A DNA stretch of 64,000 bases. Origin: Roseomonas sp. (GTDB lineage: Bacteria; Pseudomonadota; Alphaproteobacteria; Acetobacterales; Acetobacteraceae). Of the stretch, positions 25,038-34,531 are shown in pieces. Position 1 is the first letter of the stretch; every line of letters starts with the position of its first letter. The DNA is taken from NCBI GenBank assembly GCA_020249925.1, contig JADCER010000004.1:124001-188000 (forward strand), read 5' to 3'. A program made the position numbers and the translations under genes. Under the pieces are notes generated by a model, which was not told where the DNA came from, did not search any database, and was given only the letters and a program-made list of their open reading frames with translations.

Positions 25038-26786
25038 GTGGCTGAGGGAATCAACTTCCAGGCCTATAGCGATGCGCTGGTCGTGCTCGGCACGGCGGGC
25101 GTGATCGTGCCCCTGTTGCGCCGCATCGGTGTCAGCCCGGTGCTTGGCTATCTTGGGGCAGGGGCGGTGCTGGGGCCGCTCGCGCTTGGGTCCTTCATCA
25201 ATGAATACCCGCTGCTTTATTGGTTCACGGTGATAGACGCGAAAAGTGTGACCGCGATTGCCGAGCTTGGCGTGGTCTTTCTGCTGTTCCTGATTGGGCT
25301 TGAGCTTTCCTTTGAACGCCTGAAGGCGATGCGCCGGCTGGTGCTGGGCCTGGGCGGGCTGCAAATGGCGCTCAGTTTTGTGGCGCTCAGCCTGATTGCG
25401 CTGGCGTTTGGCTTCAGCCCCGGCATTGCGGCGGTGCTGGCTGCGTGCCTGGCGCTTTCTTCCACCGCCATCGTGCTGGAATTGCTCGCGCAGCAGGAAA
25501 GGCTGCTCACCAGCGGTGGCCGCGCCAGTTTTTCCGTGCTGCTCGCGCAGGATGTGGCGGTGGTGCCGATCTTGCTTTTTATCGGTATCCTCGGCGCCAA
25601 GGGCGGCGGTTCCGTATTGCTCAGCATCGCCCTAGCCTTGGGGCAGGCCTTGTTGGTGCTGGCGGTGATTGTGCTGCTCGGGCGCGTGGTGCTGCGCCCG
25701 CTATTCCGCCTGGTGGGTGGGCAGCGTTCGGAAGAACTTTTCATCGCCGCCGTGCTTTTCGTGATTGTCGCGACCGGCATCATGGCCGCCAAGGCGGGGC
25801 TTTCCATGGCGATTGGCGCCTTTGTCGCCGGGCTTTTGCTGGCCGAGACTGAATATCGCCGCGCCGTGCAGGCGACGATTGAGCCCTTCAAGGGCCTGCT
25901 GCTTGGCATTTTCTTCTTCAGCGTGGGCATGAGCATTGATTTCCGCGAAGTGGCGAAGGAACCGGCGCTGCTGCTGGGCCTGGCCTTCGGGTTGATGCTG
26001 CTGAAGGCCGGCATTGTTTATGGGCTGGCGCGGTATTTCGCGCTGACGCGGGCGGCGGCTTTGGAATCTGCGCTGCTGCTTGGGCCTGGGGGCGAATTTG
26101 CCTTTGTCGGTATTGGGCTCGCGACCGGCTTGGCGCTGATTGAACCAGGCCTTGCCGGCTTCATCCTGGCGGCGATCAGCCTGACCATGGCGATGCTGCC
26201 CTTGCTTTCGGCGCTGGCGCGGCGCGTGGCGCCATTGCTGGAAGAAGCCCGCCCCAAGGACCCAGAGCTTGAGGCCCTGCCGGGCGCGCAGCAGGGCCAT
26301 GCCATCATCATCGGCTATGGCCGTGTCGGCAAAACCGTGGCCGCGCTGCTCCGCCAGCATGGCTTGCGGCAGATCGCGGTGGATAATGACCCCGCCACCG
26401 TGGCCCGCGCGCGCCGCGCCGGTGAGGAAGTGTTCTTCGGCGATGCCGCGCGCCCGGCCTTTTTGCAGGCCTGCGGCCTGGCTTCGGCACAAAGCGTCAT
26501 CATCACCATCAATCTTGCGCCGCAGATAGATCAGATTGTCAGCGCCATTCGCGCAGAGCGGCCGGATTTGCCGATCATTTCCCGCGCGCGGGATGCTGCG
26601 CATGCGCGCCACCTTTATGCTCAGGGTGTGAGTGAGACTGTGCCGGAGACGATTGAAGCCAGCCTGCAGCTTTCGGAAGCAGCACTTGTATCGCTTGGCG
26701 TGCCGATGGGGCGCGTGATTGCCTCCATCCACCAAAAACGCGCTGATTTCGCCGAGGAATTGCGCAGCGCCGCGCGGGGGGGCTAA
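25038..26786 (+). CDS. KefB-type monovalent cation:proton antiporter
   Basis: 582 residues. Residues ~1-390 hold about 12 membrane segments of the CPA2 exchanger domain, including GVVFLLFLIGLELSFERLK and LALSSTAIVLELLAQQERL. Residues ~415-535 form an RCK_N/TrkA-N domain (HAIIIGYGRVGKTVAALL with a GxGxxG nucleotide site). It is the layout of glutathione-gated K+ efflux systems (KefB/KefC), which protect against electrophiles. Nearby GST and YffB-like genes fit a glutathione theme. The start is GTG. A palindromic repeat begins right at its stop. Confidence 0.92.
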   Translation: MAEGINFQAYSDALVVLGTAGVIVPLLRRIGVSPVLGYLGAGAVLGPLALGSFINEYPLLYWFTVIDAKSVTAIAELGVVFLLFLIGLELSFERLKAMRRLVLGLGGLQMALSFVALSLIALAFGFSPGIAAVLAACLALSSTAIVLELLAQQERLLTSGGRASFSVLLAQDVAVVPILLFIGILGAKGGGSVLLSIALALGQALLVLAVIVLLGRVVLRPLFRLVGGQRSEELFIAAVLFVIVATGIMAAKAGLSMAIGAFVAGLLLAETEYRRAVQATIEPFKGLLLGIFFFSVGMSIDFREVAKEPALLLGLAFGLMLLKAGIVYGLARYFALTRAAALESALLLGPGGEFAFVGIGLATGLALIEPGLAGFILAAISLTMAMLPLLSALARRVAPLLEEARPKDPELEALPGAQQGHAIIIGYGRVGKTVAALLRQHGLRQIAVDNDPATVARARRAGEEVFFGDAARPAFLQACGLASAQSVIITINLAPQIDQIVSAIRAERPDLPIISRARDAAHARHLYAQGVSETVPETIEASLQLSEAALVSLGVPMGRVIASIHQKRADFAEELRSAARGG

Positions 26787-26830
26787 GCATTTTCAAGCCA
26801 AGCGGTATCGCTTGGCGACTCGGAAAATGC
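26787..26830. repeat. palindromic repeat, family B copy
   Basis: GCATTTTC and GAAAATGC ends enclose a GCCAAGCG-GTAT-CGCTTGGC core. It is the same architecture as the tandem element at 12483-12595, sharing the ends and the GCCAAG/CTTGGC core but with a different loop. It follows the antiporter stop directly and could also end transcription. Confidence 0.75.
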
Positions 26831-26847
26831 GCTCAAACTATGTTGTT

Positions 26848-26887
26848 AGAACCTGTCGGATGCGCCATCGCGCATCGGACAGGTTCT
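26848..26887. repeat. palindrome
   Basis: 18-base arms (left starting AGAACCTGTC, right ending GGACAGGTTCT) around CATC match at 17 of 18 positions. It lies between the convergent antiporter and gatB genes and is distinct in sequence from the repeat just before it. It is either a third repeat family or a bidirectional terminator lacking T tracts. Confidence 0.7.
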
Positions 26888-26908
26888 ATTCCCGCGCAAC
26901 GCGCGTTT

Positions 26909-28360
26909 TCACGAAAGCTTCTGCTTCAGCACATCATTGACCAGCGCAGGATTGCCCTTGCCCTGCATGGCTTTCATGGTCTGGCCAACAAAGAAGCCGA
27001 ACAGCTTGTCCTTGCCGGAACGATATTCCGCGACCTTATCGGCATTGGCGGCCAGCACCTGGTCAATCACGGCTTCAATTGCGCCGCTATCCGTTACCTG
27101 CTTCAGGCCGCGTTCTTCCACAATGGCGCCCGGCGCGCGGCCAGTTTCCACCATGGCTTCGAACACTTCCTTGGCGAGCTTCCCGGAAAGCGTGCCATCC
27201 GCCATCAAATCAAGCAGCGCGCCAAGATCAGCAGCACTGACCGGCGGTTCGGCGATAGAGGTTTTGGTGCGGTTGATGGCGGCGAAAAGATCACCCATCA
27301 CCCAATTCGCTGCCTGCTTCGCATCCCGCCCCTTGGCGACAGTTTCATAATAGGCCGCGGTTTCGCGCTCCAGCGTCAGCACATGCGCGTCATAGGGCGT
27401 GATGCCGTAATCGCGCACATACCGCGCGCGGCGCGCATCTGGCAGTTCCGGCAGCGCTGCCTTCAGGCTTTCCACAAATGCCGTATCAATCACCAAAGGC
27501 GGCAAATCAGGGTCCGGGAAATAGCGGTAATCATGCGCATCTTCCTTGGACCGCATGGACCGCGTAATGCCGCGCCCCGTATCGAACAGCCGCGTTTCCT
27601 GTTCCACCGTGCCGCCGGATTCCCAAACCTCAATCTGCCGGCGCGCTTCGGCTTCCACCGCCTGCATGACAAAGCGGATGGAATTGACATTCTTCACTTC
27701 GCACCGCGTGCGAAAACCCTCTCCGGCCTTGCGGACAGAAACATTCACATCGGCGCGGAGCGAGCCTTCATCCATATTGCCATCGCAAGTGCCGAGGTAA
27801 CGCATGATCTGGCGGAGCTTCGTCAGATAGGCGCCGGCTTCCTCGGGGCTGCGCATATCGGGTTCCGAGACAATTTCCATCAGCGCCACACCGGAACGAT
27901 TGAGGTCAATGAAGGATTTCGTTGGATGCTGGTCGTGCTGGGATTTGCCGGCATCCTGTTCCAAATGCAGCCGCGTGATGCCGATGGTCTTCGTGCTGCC
28001 ATCAGACAATTCAATATCAATCGCGCCTTCGCCGATGATGGGATGGGCGTATTGGCTGATCTGATAGCCCTGCGGCAGATCGGCATAGAAGTAATTCTTG
28101 CGATCAAAGCGCGACCAGAGATTGACCTTGGCATTCAAGCCAAGCCCGGTGCGCACGGCTTGGGCCACGCATTCGCGGTTGATTACCGGCAACATGCCGG
28201 GAAAGCCCGCATCAATGAAGGAAACCTGCGCATTGGGTTCCGCACCGAATGCCGTCGCCGCGCCAGAAAATAGCTTGGCGTTCGACATGACTTGGGCATG
28301 AACCTCAAGCCCGATCACCACTTCCCATGGGCCGCTTTCGCCCTCAATCGTGTAGCTCAT
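26909..28360 (-). CDS. gatB: Asp-tRNA(Asn)/Glu-tRNA(Gln) amidotransferase subunit B
   Basis: 483 residues. It starts [20 protein letters not shown] and includes the kinase signature DFNR-equivalent ([20 protein letters not shown]) and a C-terminal YqeY-like helical tail ([20 protein letters not shown]). GatB binds the mischarged tRNA and phosphorylates the Glu/Asp side chain. Its start overlaps the gatA stop by 4 bases, giving the order gatC-gatA-gatB on the minus strand. Confidence 0.97.
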   Translation of the reverse strand: MSYTIEGESGPWEVVIGLEVHAQVMSNAKLFSGAATAFGAEPNAQVSFIDAGFPGMLPVINRECVAQAVRTGLGLNAKVNLWSRFDRKNYFYADLPQGYQISQYAHPIIGEGAIDIELSDGSTKTIGITRLHLEQDAGKSQHDQHPTKSFIDLNRSGVALMEIVSEPDMRSPEEAGAYLTKLRQIMRYLGTCDGNMDEGSLRADVNVSVRKAGEGFRTRCEVKNVNSIRFVMQAVEAEARRQIEVWESGGTVEQETRLFDTGRGITRSMRSKEDAHDYRYFPDPDLPPLVIDTAFVESLKAALPELPDARRARYVRDYGITPYDAHVLTLERETAAYYETVAKGRDAKQAANWVMGDLFAAINRTKTSIAEPPVSAADLGALLDLMADGTLSGKLAKEVFEAMVETGRAPGAIVEERGLKQVTDSGAIEAVIDQVLAANADKVAEYRSGKDKLFGFFVGQTMKAMQGKGNPALVNDVLKQKLS

Positions 28361-29844
28361 GCGCCTGCCCTCATTGCTGGCACTGCCTTGAAATCAGCGG
28401 CGCGTTCCAAGGCGGCACCCACCGCGAAAACCGTTTCCTCATCAAAGGCGCGGCCAATCACCTGCAAGCCCAAGGGCAGGCCTTGATGATCCAAGCCGGT
28501 TGGCAGCGCCAGGCCCGGCAGGCCGGCCAGATTGGCCGTCACGGTGAAGACATCATTCAAATACATCTTCACCGGGTCATCGGTATTCTCACCCTCCGCA
28601 AAGGCCGCCGATGGCGTGGCGGGTGTCACAATCGCATCCACCTTGGCCCAGGCCGCGTCAAAATCGCCTGCGATCAGGGCACGGATTTTCTGCGCCTTCA
28701 GGTAATAGGCATCGTAATAACCCGCACTCAATACATAGGTGCCGATCATGATGCGCCGGCGCACTTCCGCGCCAAAACCCTCGGCGCGCGTGCGTTCATA
28801 AAGATCACGCAGGTCGCTATCCTTCTCGGCCACGCGCAGGCCAAAGCGCACGCCATCATAACGCGCCAGGTTGGAAGAAGCCTCAGCCGGTGCGACGATA
28901 TAATAAGTGGGCAGCGCGTATTTCGTGTGCGGCAGAGAGATATCCACAATCTCCGCCCCCGCATCGCGCAGCCAATCAAGCCCGTGGCGCCAGAGCTTTT
29001 CAATCTCGGCCGGCATGCCATCCAGCCGATATTCGCGCGGCACGCCAATGCGCAGACCCTTCACGCTCCGCCCGCACGCAGCGGCGAAATCCGGTACGGG
29101 TTGGGTGGCGCTGGTGGAATCCTTCGGGTCATGCCCTGCCATGGACCGCAACAGAATGGCGCAATCTTCCACCGTGCGCGCAAAGGGGCCGGCCTGGTCC
29201 AAGGAAGAGGCAAAAGCCACAATGCCAAAGCGCGAACAGCGCCCATAGGTCGGCTTGATGCCGGTAATGCCGCAAAACGCCGCCGGCTGACGGATGGAAC
29301 CGCCGGTATCTGTCCCTGTGGCGCCAAGTGCAATGCGCGCTGCCACCGCTGCCGCCGACCCACCGGAAGACCCGCCCGGCACCAGCCGCGCGCCCGGATC
29401 ATTCTTGCGCTGCCAGGGGTTCAAAACGCCTCCATAGGCCGAGGTCAAATTCGATGACCCCATGGCGAATTCATCCAGATTGGCCTTGCCCAGAAACACC
29501 GCGCCATCGCGCTTCAACTGCGCGGTCACGGTGCTTTCATAAGGCGGGATGAAATTGCCCAGGATTTTGGACCCTGCCGTGGTGCGCACAGCTTCCGTGC
29601 AGAACAGATCCTTGATGGCGAGCGGAATACCCTCAAGCAGCCCGGCCTCACCGCGCTTACGGCGCGCATCGGAAGCGCGCGCTGCCTCCAGCGCCTGTTC
29701 GCTCGTGGTGGTGATGAAGGCATTCAGCTTCGGGTTCAGCGCCTCCACCGCCGCCACATGGGCGCGCGTCAATTCCTCGGCGCTGATCGCGCCCTCATTC
29801 AGCGCCGCCAAGGCGCCCGCGAGGGTAAAATCGGTCGGATGCAT
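28357..29844 (-). CDS. gatA: Asp-tRNA(Asn)/Glu-tRNA(Gln) amidotransferase subunit A
   Basis: 495 residues of the amidase-signature family: the catalytic Lys in [10 protein letters not shown] and the Ser-cisSer-Lys site region [15 protein letters not shown] followed by [16 protein letters not shown]. GatA releases ammonia from glutamine and channels it to GatB. The gatA ATG shares its first base with the gatC stop, so the three subunits are tightly coupled. Confidence 0.97.
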   Translation of the reverse strand: MHPTDFTLAGALAALNEGAISAEELTRAHVAAVEALNPKLNAFITTTSEQALEAARASDARRKRGEAGLLEGIPLAIKDLFCTEAVRTTAGSKILGNFIPPYESTVTAQLKRDGAVFLGKANLDEFAMGSSNLTSAYGGVLNPWQRKNDPGARLVPGGSSGGSAAAVAARIALGATGTDTGGSIRQPAAFCGITGIKPTYGRCSRFGIVAFASSLDQAGPFARTVEDCAILLRSMAGHDPKDSTSATQPVPDFAAACGRSVKGLRIGVPREYRLDGMPAEIEKLWRHGLDWLRDAGAEIVDISLPHTKYALPTYYIVAPAEASSNLARYDGVRFGLRVAEKDSDLRDLYERTRAEGFGAEVRRRIMIGTYVLSAGYYDAYYLKAQKIRALIAGDFDAAWAKVDAIVTPATPSAAFAEGENTDDPVKMYLNDVFTVTANLAGLPGLALPTGLDHQGLPLGLQVIGRAFDEETVFAVGAALERAADFKAVPAMRAGA

Positions 29845-30140
29845 TATTCCACCACCTTCGGCACGCCGAAATATTCGCCCTCTCGGTCTGGCGCATTGGC
29901 CAGCACGGCTTCCGCCTTGCCGCCATCGGTCACGACATCATCGCGCATCGGCATGGCAGCCGCGCCGCCTGGCGTGCCGCCGGCCATGGGCTCCACACCT
30001 TCGGTGTTGACGGCCTGGAGCTGTTCGATCCAGCCCAGAATGCCGTTCAGCTCACCCTGCACGCGGGCGATATCCTGTTCTTCAAGGCGCAGCCGGGCCA
30101 AGGCCGCGACGCGCCGGACGGTGGCGGTGTCTAGGGACAT
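29844..30140 (-). CDS. gatC: Asp-tRNA(Asn)/Glu-tRNA(Gln) amidotransferase subunit C
   Basis: 98 residues. It has the GatC start [20 protein letters not shown], a helix [20 protein letters not shown] and a C-terminal [14 protein letters not shown]. It clasps GatA and GatB together. It is the first gene of the operon and divergent from ruvX with only 47 bases between, so the two promoters must overlap or lie inside each other's leaders. Confidence 0.95.
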   Translation of the reverse strand: MSLDTATVRRVAALARLRLEEQDIARVQGELNGILGWIEQLQAVNTEGVEPMAGGTPGGAAAMPMRDDVVTDGGKAEAVLANAPDREGEYFGVPKVVE

Positions 30141-30187
30141 GAAATCACTACTTCCCGGAAAAAGAGCGGCGGACCATAAGGCCCCCG

Positions 30188-30652
30188 ATGCCTATCATCA
30201 ACCTGACCGATTTGCGCGCTGCCCTGCCCCGCCATTCCCGGCTGATCGGCCTTGATCCGGGTGAGAAAACCGTGGGCGTGGCGCTGAGTGATGTCTCGCT
30301 GATGTTGGCGAGCCCTTATGGCAGCCTGAAGCGCGGGAAGCTCACGGCCATGGCCGCCGAAATCAAGGCGATTGCCGCCAAGGAAGGCGTGGGGGGGCTG
30401 GTGGTCGGGCTGCCGCTTGGCCTGGATGGGTCCTTCGGCCCGGCGGCGCAGGCGGCGCGGGATTGGGCGCGGTCGCTTTCAGATGCCGTTGGTCTGCCCG
30501 CCGCGCTTTGGGATGAAAGGCTATCTTCGGCCGCCGTGAACCGCATGATGGTGGGGGAAGCCGATCTCAGCCGCGGCAAAAGGGCAGCATCGGTGGATAA
30601 GGCCGCGGCGGCGTGGATGCTGCAGGCCGCTTTGGACGCCACCAAGGAATGA
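30188..30652 (+). CDS. ruvX: YqgF/RuvX family putative pre-16S rRNA nuclease
   Basis: 154 residues with an RNase H-like fold. The first acidic motif is LIGLDPGEKTVGVALSD, the middle one GLVVGLPLGLDGSFGP, then LWDERLSSAAVNRMMV and VDKAAAAWMLQAALD with the last acidic residue. This essential nuclease is implicated in 16S rRNA 5'-end maturation, earlier proposed as a Holliday junction resolvase. It opens the plus-strand run of housekeeping genes. Confidence 0.93.
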   Translation: MPIINLTDLRAALPRHSRLIGLDPGEKTVGVALSDVSLMLASPYGSLKRGKLTAMAAEIKAIAAKEGVGGLVVGLPLGLDGSFGPAAQAARDWARSLSDAVGLPAALWDERLSSAAVNRMMVGEADLSRGKRAASVDKAAAAWMLQAALDATKE

Positions 30653-30657
30653 GGCGC

Positions 30658-31173
30658 ATGGATCAGATTCTGGTCGAAATCGCGCTGGATGGGCGCATCC
30701 GCTATGCCATTGGTGCGCTGGCTGGGCTTGGTTTTGCCATGGCGGGCTTTGCCCTGGTGCCCCGTTTCCTGGCCGATTGGCCCGCCATCACGCCGCGGCT
30801 TTTGGGGCTGGGCTTCCCCATCCTGGGGCTTGGGATGTTCCTGTGGCTGTCCTTCATCCCGGCACCCCATGCGCTGGCGATTCGCGCCGATGGCAGCGCG
30901 GTCTTCACCCGCAGCATCATTACCTGGTGGCGGTTTTTCGATATGCAGGAAACCCTGCCCCCGGGCGCCATTAAAGGGGTAGAGGTTGAATTGGCCGAAG
31001 CTGTTCTAGGCACCACCAATAGCGGGGATACGGATACTGGTGCATCTTCAAGGGAATGGCGCCTTGTGCTGCGCTTGGCCGATGGTAGCGCGCGGGAAGT
31101 GCAGCGGAGCCCTGGACGCGCCTCGCTGGATCGCAAGGCCGAGGCATTGCGCGGCGCCCTTGCTGAGCTTTAG
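30658..31173 (+). CDS. hypothetical membrane protein
   Basis: About 171 residues. Two hydrophobic segments (YAIGALAGLGFAMAGFALVP and LLGLGFPILGLGMFLWLSFI) are followed by a soluble beta-rich part with alternating hydrophobics (WRLVLRLADGSAREVQRSPG), a possible PH-like domain on the cytoplasmic side. I do not recognise the family. It begins just after the ruvX stop; an ATG at 30649 overlapping that stop is an alternative. A 43-base gap separates it from pyrB. Confidence 0.65.
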   Translation: MDQILVEIALDGRIRYAIGALAGLGFAMAGFALVPRFLADWPAITPRLLGLGFPILGLGMFLWLSFIPAPHALAIRADGSAVFTRSIITWWRFFDMQETLPPGAIKGVEVELAEAVLGTTNSGDTDTGASSREWRLVLRLADGSAREVQRSPGRASLDRKAEALRGALAEL

Positions 31174-31216
31174 CCGGGTCTGGCCATCCCAGCCCGGGGG
31201 CGGCTAGAAAGGGCGC

Positions 31217-32152
31217 GTGACCTATCCCCGCAAACACCTCCTCGCCATTGAGGGTCTTGAACCGCCGCATATCGCGGATTTGCTGGACCTGGCGGAATCC
31301 TACGCGCTGCTCAATCGCAGCGGCAAAACACAGCGAGACCTGTTGAAGGGTCGCACGCTGATCAATTTGTTTTTTGAAGACAGTACGCGCACCCGCACGA
31401 GTTTTGAACTCGCGGGCAAGCGCTTGGGCGCCGATGTCATCAATATGTCGGTCAGTACTTCCAGCGTGAATAAGGGTGAGACGCTGCTCGATACCGCCAG
31501 CACGCTGAACGCCATGCATTGCGATTTGCTGGTGGTGCGCCATGGGCAATCCGGCGCGCCTTCGCTGCTGAGCCAGAAGGTGGATGCGGCGGTGATCAAT
31601 GCCGGCGATGGCACGCATGAACACCCGACGCAGGCGTTGTTGGATGCGCTGACCATCCGCCGCCATAAGGGCCGGCTTGAAGGGCTGATTGTCGCGATTT
31701 GCGGCGATATCGCGCATTCGCGCGTGGCGCGTTCCAACATGCATCTGCTGACCACCATGGGCAGCCGCGTGCGTGTGGTGGGGCCACCCACCCTGATCCC
31801 GGCAGAGGCGGCACGTTTGGGCGTTGAGGTGTTTCACGACATGAAGGCCGGGCTTGCCGGCGCTGATGTTGTGATGATGCTGCGCCTGCAACGCGAACGC
31901 ATGTCGGGCGGCATGGTGCCTTCCGCGCGGGAGTTCTTTCGCTTCTATGGGTTGGATGCGGAAAAGCTGGCGCATGCCAAGCCGGATTCGATTGTGATGC
32001 ACCCAGGCCCGATGAATCGCGGTGTTGAGATTGACAGCGCCATCGCCGATCACCCGACACGCAGCGTGATTGGTGAACAGGTGGAAATGGGTGTCGCCTG
32101 CCGGATGGCGGTTTTGGATGTGCTGGCGCGTGGGCTCAGGCGCAATGTGTGA
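31217..32152 (+). CDS. pyrB: aspartate carbamoyltransferase catalytic subunit
   Basis: 311 residues, GTG start. Carbamoyl-phosphate loop [33 protein letters not shown] with the catalytic Lys, and the [14 protein letters not shown] signature. It makes N-carbamoyl-aspartate in pyrimidine synthesis. No pyrI regulatory subunit follows; instead a GNAT gene and a dihydroorotase-like gene overlap it in series. That order suggests the class of aspartate carbamoyltransferase that assembles with a dihydroorotase-like partner. Confidence 0.96.
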   Translation: MTYPRKHLLAIEGLEPPHIADLLDLAESYALLNRSGKTQRDLLKGRTLINLFFEDSTRTRTSFELAGKRLGADVINMSVSTSSVNKGETLLDTASTLNAMHCDLLVVRHGQSGAPSLLSQKVDAAVINAGDGTHEHPTQALLDALTIRRHKGRLEGLIVAICGDIAHSRVARSNMHLLTTMGSRVRVVGPPTLIPAEAARLGVEVFHDMKAGLAGADVVMMLRLQRERMSGGMVPSAREFFRFYGLDAEKLAHAKPDSIVMHPGPMNRGVEIDSAIADHPTRSVIGEQVEMGVACRMAVLDVLARGLRRNV

Positions 32153-32591
32153 GCTTCGCCCCGCGCGCGCTGAGGAAGCGCCCGCACTCCGGCAAATGGT
32201 ACGCGCCGCCTATGCGCATTACGTGCCGCGGCTTGATCGTGAACCGGCACCTATGCTGGATGATTATGCCGCGCGCATCGCAGATCATCAGGCCTTCGTG
32301 CTGGAAGCCGATGGCGCGTTGCAAGGTGTCGCGGTGCTGGAAGACAGCGAAACTGGCCTATTCCTGGACAATATCGCGGTGGCACCCGTCGCGCAGGGCA
32401 AGGGGCTTGGCCGGCAAATGCTGGCCTGGATTGAAGCCGAAGGCCGCCGCCGCGGGCACCAGCGGCTTTGGCTCTATACGAATGAGGTGATGGCGGAAAA
32501 CATCGCCATGTATCAGCGCCTTGGCTTTGGCGAGACGCATCGCGCCGAAGAAGCAGGCTATCGCCGCGTGTTTTTTGAGAAGTCACTGTGA
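32145..32591 (+). CDS. GNAT family N-acetyltransferase
   Basis: About 148 residues. Acetyl-CoA site [20 protein letters not shown] (RxxGxG/A-type loop) and C-terminal [20 protein letters not shown]. The substrate is unknown. Its ATG lies within the last codons of pyrB (8-base overlap) and its stop shares a base with the pyrX start, so it is embedded in the pyrimidine operon and translated with it. That may reflect only genome packing, or a role tied to the neighbouring enzymes. Confidence 0.88.
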   Translation: MCELRPARAEEAPALRQMVRAAYAHYVPRLDREPAPMLDDYAARIADHQAFVLEADGALQGVAVLEDSETGLFLDNIAVAPVAQGKGLGRQMLAWIEAEGRRRGHQRLWLYTNEVMAENIAMYQRLGFGETHRAEEAGYRRVFFEKSL

Positions 32592-33868
32592 TGGCCTACA
32601 CCCTCATCACCAATGCCCGCCTGCTCGACCCCGCCTCTGGCCTTGATGCGCCGGGTGCTTTGCTGATCCGTGATGGGCTGATCGCCGATTGCGGCGCTGG
32701 CCTGACCGCGCCCGAAGGCGCTGCCGTGGTGGATGCGGCCGGTGCCTGCCTTGCGCCTGGCTTGATTGATCTCCGCGCCAATCTCGGTGAACCGGGGGCG
32801 GAGCATCGGGAAACCATCGCCTCCGCCGCGCAGGCCGCAGCCGCAGGTGGCATCACCACCATTTGCGTGCTCCCGGATACCGACCCTGCCTTGGATGACC
32901 CCGCGCTGATTTCCTTCATCGCGCGGCGCGGGGAAGCCACGGGTTCGGTGGCACTTCTGCCCTATGGCGCGGCCACTTCGGGCTGCGCCGGCAAGGAATT
33001 GGCGGAATTCGGCCTGCTCCGCGAAGCCGGCGCCATTGCCTTTACCGATGGGGTGCGCGCGATTGCCTCGGCGCGCACCATGCGGCTTGCCTTGTCTTAT
33101 GCGCGGGCCTTTGGCGCCTTCATCATGCAGCACCCTGAAGAACCGAGCCTCGCTTCCGGCGGCGCCGCCACCGAAGGTGAATTGGCGACAAGGCTTGGCC
33201 TGCCCGGCATCACGCCCGCTGCGGAAGCCATGATGGTCGCGCGCGATATCGCACTCGCGCGCATCACGGGCGGGCATGTGCATTTCGCGCATGTCTCAAC
33301 GGCGGCGGCGCTTGACCTGATCCGCGCCGCGAAGGCCGAGGGGCTGGCCGTTACCTGCGATACCGCGCCGCCCTATTTTGATTTGAACGAAACCGCGATT
33401 GGCGATTACCGGACTTACGCCAAGCTCTCCCCGCCGCTGCGGACGGAGGCTGATCGGCAGGCGGTGGTGGCAGCGCTGGTGGATGGCACGATTGACGCCA
33501 TTGCCTCAGACCATCAGCCGCGCGATGCGGATGACAAGCGGCTGCCCTTTGCCCAGGCCGAAGCGGGCGGTGCGGGGCTGGCTACTTTGCTGGGCGTGAC
33601 TTTGGCGCGCGTCCATGCCGGGGATGTGCCGATGCTCACCGCGCTTGGGCTGCTCACCGCGCGGCCCGCGAGTTTGCTCGATCTGCCGCAGGGCAGGCTG
33701 GTGAAGGGCGCGCCTGCTGATCTGGTGCTGTTCCATCCTGATCGCGGCTGGAAGGTTGAAGCCGGCAAGCTACCCGGCAAGGCGCAGAACTCGCCCTTTG
33801 ATGGCCGTGCCCTGGAGGGCCGGGTGCTTGGCACCTGGAAGGCCGGGCGCCGCGTTTTCGGGGGCTGA
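32591..33868 (+). CDS. pyrX: dihydroorotase-like protein lacking metal ligands (PyrX/pseudo-DHOase)
   Basis: About 425 residues with the amidohydrolase fold of class I dihydroorotase (LAPGLIDLRANLGEPGAEHR, then GGITTICVLPDTDPALDD, then GTIDAIASDHQPRDADD). In active enzymes the first motif is D-x-H-x-H; here those histidines are Arg62 and Asn64. The usual PHH motif after the middle strand reads APPYFDL. It is therefore probably non-catalytic, like the PyrC'/PyrX partners that scaffold aspartate carbamoyltransferase. A true pyrC must lie elsewhere. GTG at 32588 is an alternative start. Confidence 0.88.
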   Translation: MAYTLITNARLLDPASGLDAPGALLIRDGLIADCGAGLTAPEGAAVVDAAGACLAPGLIDLRANLGEPGAEHRETIASAAQAAAAGGITTICVLPDTDPALDDPALISFIARRGEATGSVALLPYGAATSGCAGKELAEFGLLREAGAIAFTDGVRAIASARTMRLALSYARAFGAFIMQHPEEPSLASGGAATEGELATRLGLPGITPAAEAMMVARDIALARITGGHVHFAHVSTAAALDLIRAAKAEGLAVTCDTAPPYFDLNETAIGDYRTYAKLSPPLRTEADRQAVVAALVDGTIDAIASDHQPRDADDKRLPFAQAEAGGAGLATLLGVTLARVHAGDVPMLTALGLLTARPASLLDLPQGRLVKGAPADLVLFHPDRGWKVEAGKLPGKAQNSPFDGRALEGRVLGTWKAGRRVFGG

Positions 33869-33871
33869 ACC

Positions 33872-34477
33872 ATGGCTGAACACGCGGATAGCATCATGTT
33901 CGTGATCGCGCTGCTGGGCGGCTACCTGATCGGGTCCATCCCCTTTGGTCTGCTGCTGACCAAGGCGGCCGGGCTTGGCGATATTCGCAAGGTCGGCTCC
34001 GGGAACATAGGCGCCACCAATGTGCTGCGCACCGGCCGCAAGGGCCTGGCGGCGGCCACCCTGATCCTGGATGGTTTGAAGGGGGCGGTGGCGGTGCTGC
34101 TCGTACGCTATTTTCTGGGCGATCAGGATTTGGTCGTGGGCACGGCGGCGGTACTTGGGCACCTGTTCCCGGTCTGGCTTGGTTTTCGTGGCGGTAAGGG
34201 GGTGGCGACCGGACTTGGCGTATTGCTGGCCGCTTCCTGGCCGGTGGGGCTTGCCTGCTGTGCCGTGTGGCTGCTGGCGGCGAAATTCCTGAAAATGTCT
34301 TCCGCGGCGGCACTCACGGCCTTTGCGGCGGCACCGCTTTTCGCCCTGGTCCTGTCCAGCACGGATCATGCGCTGATGGCGTTGCTGATCGCCGTGCTGG
34401 TGTTTTGGCGGCATGAGGCGAATATCCGCCGCCTGCTGGCAGGGACCGAACCGCGCATCGGCAAAACAGCCAAGTAG
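33872..34477 (+). CDS. plsY: glycerol-3-phosphate acyltransferase (acyl-phosphate dependent)
   Basis: 201 residues with five hydrophobic segments and the PlsY motifs: [16 protein letters not shown], the [16 protein letters not shown] glycerol-phosphate loop, and [20 protein letters not shown]. It makes lysophosphatidate in the inner membrane using acyl-phosphate from PlsX. It starts 3 bases after pyrX, within the same run, a typical alphaproteobacterial placement. Confidence 0.95.
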   Translation: MAEHADSIMFVIALLGGYLIGSIPFGLLLTKAAGLGDIRKVGSGNIGATNVLRTGRKGLAAATLILDGLKGAVAVLLVRYFLGDQDLVVGTAAVLGHLFPVWLGFRGGKGVATGLGVLLAASWPVGLACCAVWLLAAKFLKMSSAAALTAFAAAPLFALVLSSTDHALMALLIAVLVFWRHEANIRRLLAGTEPRIGKTAK

Positions 34478-34531
34478 CACTACGATTTGATATTTCCCGT
34501 ATAGGTTGAATTGTGGCATAGGGTTTCGCCT

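Noticed and set aside
26840-29457. Long plus-strand frames (477 and 376 codons) opposite gatB and gatA
   Set aside because: gatC-gatA-gatB is a complete operon on the other strand with all motifs. These frames start inside a palindrome or mid-gene without ribosome sites.
32591-33868. Calling the gene a functional dihydroorotase (pyrC)
   Set aside because: The metal-binding H-x-H and PHH motifs are both lost.
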